A stretch of DNA of 64,000 nucleotides, from NCBI GenBank assembly GCA_965213525.1, contig OZ243889.1:1-64000 (forward strand). Direction: 5' to 3'. Shown in pieces: positions 62,031-64,000 of this stretch. Both the position numbers and the translations under genes were made by a program. Every line of letters starts with the position of its first letter. Positions within the stretch are counted from its first letter, which is position 1. A model generated the notes under the pieces. That model saw only the letters and a list, made by a program, of their open reading frames with translations, made no database searches and was not told where the DNA came from. The stretch comes from G965213525 sp965213525 (lineage in GTDB: Bacteria; Actinomycetota; Acidimicrobiia; Acidimicrobiales; Poriferisodalaceae).

Positions 62031-62832
62031 ACACCTCGGGGGCCTCCATCACCACCCGGTGGCTGCCGGGCACCTCGAGCACCAGCGCACCGGGGATGCG
62101 CCGGGCGAGAGCGTGCTGGCGGGCCGGCGAGACGACCTCGTCGCGCTCGGTGATCACCACCCCAGCCGGGACGTCGAGCTGGCCGACCCAGGCGCGGCTG
62201 TCGAAGCGTCCGAGCTCGTGTCCGGCCTCGACGACCCGCAGCCAGTCGTGGGACCGGTAGCGACCCAGGGTCACCTCGCTCAGCGCCCCCTGGTTGCGGC
62301 CACCCATCAGGCGCAGCGCGGCGGCGGTGCGCACGTGATCGGGGGTCACGCGGGCGGCGGTGGCCACGACGCCGAGGGACGTGAACGCGGCCCGCTCACG
62401 GGCGTGGCGGGCGAAGCGAGCGGCGGTGGCGGCCAGCACCACGCCGTGGACCCGGTCCCGGTGGCGGCGGGCGAACAGCTGGGCCACCGTCCCGCCCATC
62501 GAGTATCCGACCACCACGACGCGGTCGAGGCCGAGCGCATCCAGGAGGCGGGCAGCGTCATCTGCGCAGTCGGCCAGGCGGAAGCGCCGGGCGCGGCGGT
62601 GGCCCTGGCCGTGGCCGTGCAGATCGGGCGCCACGACGCCGGCGATGTCGCTGAGGGCGCCGTAGCTGTGGCCCCAGTTGAGGTCGGCGGTGGCCATCCA
62701 GCCGTGCACGAGCAGCACCGTCGGTCGACCCGGGGGGGCCGGCGCCCACCGGCACCAGGTGCTGAGGCCGTCGCCGATGTCGACCTCACGGGCGGCCGGG
62801 GCGTTCACCGACGGGGTCCCTCGGCGCGCCAC
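61954..62832 (-). CDS. Alpha/beta hydrolase
   Basis: The 292-residue protein shows TVLLVHGWMATADLNW (oxyanion H-G), VVAPDLHGHGQG, VVVVGYSMGGTVAQLFA with nucleophile serine at about 111 (G-Y-S-M-G), VPAGVVITERDEVVSPARQHALA (acid) and VPGSHRVVMEAPEVFNRRL (catalytic histidine). Substrate unknown. The frame is open far upstream, but GTG 62832 comes just before the conserved part, and a weak box (GACACT on the minus strand, 62841-62846) lies eight bases upstream. GTG 62808 is an alternative. The C-terminus is Pro/Arg-rich in the region overlapping the IclR-type gene. Confidence 0.85.
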   Translation of the reverse strand: MARRGTPSVNAPAAREVDIGDGLSTWCRWAPAPPGRPTVLLVHGWMATADLNWGHSYGALSDIAGVVAPDLHGHGQGHRRARRFRLADCADDAARLLDALGLDRVVVVGYSMGGTVAQLFARRHRDRVHGVVLAATAARFARHARERAAFTSLGVVATAARVTPDHVRTAAALRLMGGRNQGALSEVTLGRYRSHDWLRVVEAGHELGRFDSRAWVGQLDVPAGVVITERDEVVSPARQHALARRIPGALVLEVPGSHRVVMEAPEVFNRRLVEAVEHVWARRAHQPPPPPR

Positions 62833-62886
62833 ACCCCGACAGTGTCGCCCGATGACGCCACCGGCCCCACGCGACGGGCCAGGTCG

Positions 62887-62904
62887 TAGAGTGGAGGGGC
62901 CATG
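62887..62904 (+). promoter_or_regulatory. Leaderless promoter box (TAGAGT-N9-ATG)
   Basis: TAGAGT at 62887-62892 precedes ATG 62902 by nine bases. GGAGGGG is also present in this interval, so it may serve either as spacer or as a ribosome-binding site of a longer transcript. Confidence 0.5.
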
Positions 62905-63435
62905 GCCGCCCCCGAACACGTCCCCCGCTCGCCCGTCGCACGGGTGCGGTCCTACCGGGCCCCCCGCCACGTGCCCGACGGCTGGCGTGCCGACCGGCCC
63001 TCTGATGTCGGTCCCCACCAACCGATGGGCGGCGATTTCGGCTACCAGGGCCCCGACCAGGGTTATGCGTTGCGCCTCGGCCTCCGCTTCCGTGATCGGC
63101 TGCACCTGCGGCCGGGGGAGCGGGCCGACGACGCACTGTCGGGCGGCATCCTGGTCGGGCTGAAGCGGGCATCGCTGTTCGGCAGGGCGCCGGTCATCCA
63201 CGACGTCGAGATCGGGCTACGGGTGTGGGGCTTCCTCGACGACCCAGATCACGACCTCGTCGTCACCCGCCAGCGGCTCTTCGAGGGCATCGCTGAACCC
63301 CACCACTACTTCGAGGCCCGACGGGTGGTCGACTGCGTGCCCGAGTCCACCGTCCGCCAGCTGCCGGGTCAGGTCGCCGCCGCCCACCGCAGCGACTGGC
63401 GGTCGCTGATCCGCATCGACGGCGTGACGGGGTGA
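62902..63435 (+). CDS. Hypothetical protein, 177 residues
   Basis: A soluble protein rich in Arg, Asp and His, with no membrane segment and no family I recognise. Features: VRSYRAPRHVPDGWRADRP, MGGDFGYQGPDQGYALRLGLRF, VGLKRASLFGRAPVIHDVEIGLRVWGFL and FEGIAEPHHYFEARRVVDCVP. The stop overlaps the next GTG (GTGA), so it is coupled to gltX. A role near tRNA charging is not implied by that alone. Confidence 0.7.
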   Translation: MAAPEHVPRSPVARVRSYRAPRHVPDGWRADRPSDVGPHQPMGGDFGYQGPDQGYALRLGLRFRDRLHLRPGERADDALSGGILVGLKRASLFGRAPVIHDVEIGLRVWGFLDDPDHDLVVTRQRLFEGIAEPHHYFEARRVVDCVPESTVRQLPGQVAAAHRSDWRSLIRIDGVTG

Positions 63436-64000
63436 GCGACCACGTCGACGGTGCCCCCCGGGTGCGCTTCGCCCCGGCCCCCACCGGGTCGTTGCACCTC
63501 GGCAGCGCTCGGTCGGCGTTGTTCAACTGGCTCTTCGCCCGCTCGACCGGCGGGACGCTCGTCCTGCGCATCGAGGACACCGATCTGGCCCGGTCCTCCG
63601 AGCAGGTGATCGACCAGATCCTCTCGACGTTCGCCTGGCTCGGCATCAACTTCGACGAGGGCCCGTTCCGCCAGTCCGAGCGCCTCGGTGAGTACCGCTC
63701 GGCCGCCGAGCGCCTCTTCGCCGAGGGTCGGGCCTACTACTGCGACCAGACCCCCGAGCAGGTGCAACGGCGGGCGCGCGAGCGAGGTCGTCCCGGCTAC
63801 GACGGGTTCTCCCGTGACCGGGGCCTCGACCCCGGCCCGGGACGGGTGCTGCGGTTCCGCACACCCGACGAGGGCGAGACCGCCATCGACGATGTGGTGC
63901 GGGGCGAGGTCCGCTTCCCCCACGCCGATCTCGAGGACTTCGTCGTGTTGCGCAGCGACGGGTCACCGGTGTTCTTGGTCGCCAACGCCCTCGACGACGC
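63432..64000 (+). CDS. gltX: Glutamyl-tRNA synthetase (partial, 5' end only)
   Basis: The first 189 codons run out of the window. RVRFAPAPTGSLHLGSARSALFNWLFARSTGGTLVLRIEDTDLARS is the class I synthetase start (S-L-H-L-G corresponds to HIGH). STFAWLGINFDEGPFRQSERL, YRSAAERLFAEGRAYYCDQTPEQ and FPHADLEDFVVLRSDGSPVF are standard for glutamyl/glutaminyl enzymes. It charges tRNA with glutamate. Discriminating and non-discriminating types cannot be told apart from this part. Confidence 0.94.
   Translation, partial: MSDHVDGAPRVRFAPAPTGSLHLGSARSALFNWLFARSTGGTLVLRIEDTDLARSSEQVIDQILSTFAWLGINFDEGPFRQSERLGEYRSAAERLFAEGRAYYCDQTPEQVQRRARERGRPGYDGFSRDRGLDPGPGRVLRFRTPDEGETAIDDVVRGEVRFPHADLEDFVVLRSDGSPVFLVANALDD

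Overview
The window is very GC-rich DNA with dense genes, many GTG starts, stop/start overlaps of the ATGA/GTGA type, and a recurring TAnnnT box 7-9 bases before start codons (leaderless transcription). With the gene content (serine-type metabolism, an IclR regulator divergent from leuCD, PadR, GreA, C-x5-C ferredoxin) this points to an actinobacterium, most likely an Acidimicrobiia-like lineage. That placement is inference. I saw no rRNA, tRNA, CRISPR array, transposase or phage gene.

Layout. 1-4446: tail of an oxidoreductase, serC, a PQQ-type sugar dehydrogenase lipoprotein and ilvD. 4504-19503: a surface polysaccharide region on the minus strand with one plus-strand aminotransferase and one plus-strand sulfotransferase. 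It holds two flippase-type proteins, one of them joined in frame to a Wzz-like chain-length domain, an O-antigen ligase/polymerase, three glycosyltransferase-type genes and three sulfotransferases. 19843-37599: four very large exported NHL-repeat proteins, a glycoside-hydrolase-like lipoprotein and, on the opposite strand, a GHL15-like glycosidase. Five of these six share one Ig-like module with a DRxTGxWW signature. I regard this as the least described and most interesting part of the window. 37870-43455: UDP-xylose synthase, ilvB, a membrane-anchored low-complexity protein, UDP-glucose dehydrogenase and greA. 43702-50925: leuB, ilvE, an oxidoreductase, an epimerase, a glycosyltransferase and citramalate synthase. 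50926-52582: an AT-richer islet with one small unknown gene. 52583-64000: ilvC-ilvN, an enoyl-CoA hydratase, a small unknown protein, PadR and a membrane protein, serA, a ferredoxin, leuCD with a divergent IclR regulator, an alpha/beta hydrolase, a small unknown protein and the start of a glutamyl-tRNA synthetase gene.

How it fits together. Branched-chain amino acid synthesis is nearly complete here (cimA, leuCD, leuB, ilvB, ilvN, ilvC, ilvD, ilvE; no leuA or ilvA seen), along with two serine-pathway genes (serA, serC). Citramalate synthase with leuBCD suggests that isoleucine can be made from pyruvate. UDP-glucose dehydrogenase plus UDP-xylose synthase can make UDP-glucuronate and UDP-xylose, which would feed the nearby glycosyltransferases. 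Flippase, polymerase, chain-length and sulfotransferase genes suggest a possibly sulfated surface polysaccharide. The exported NHL/Ig proteins and two glycosidase-like proteins beside it may bind, organise or trim that polymer; this last step is inference.
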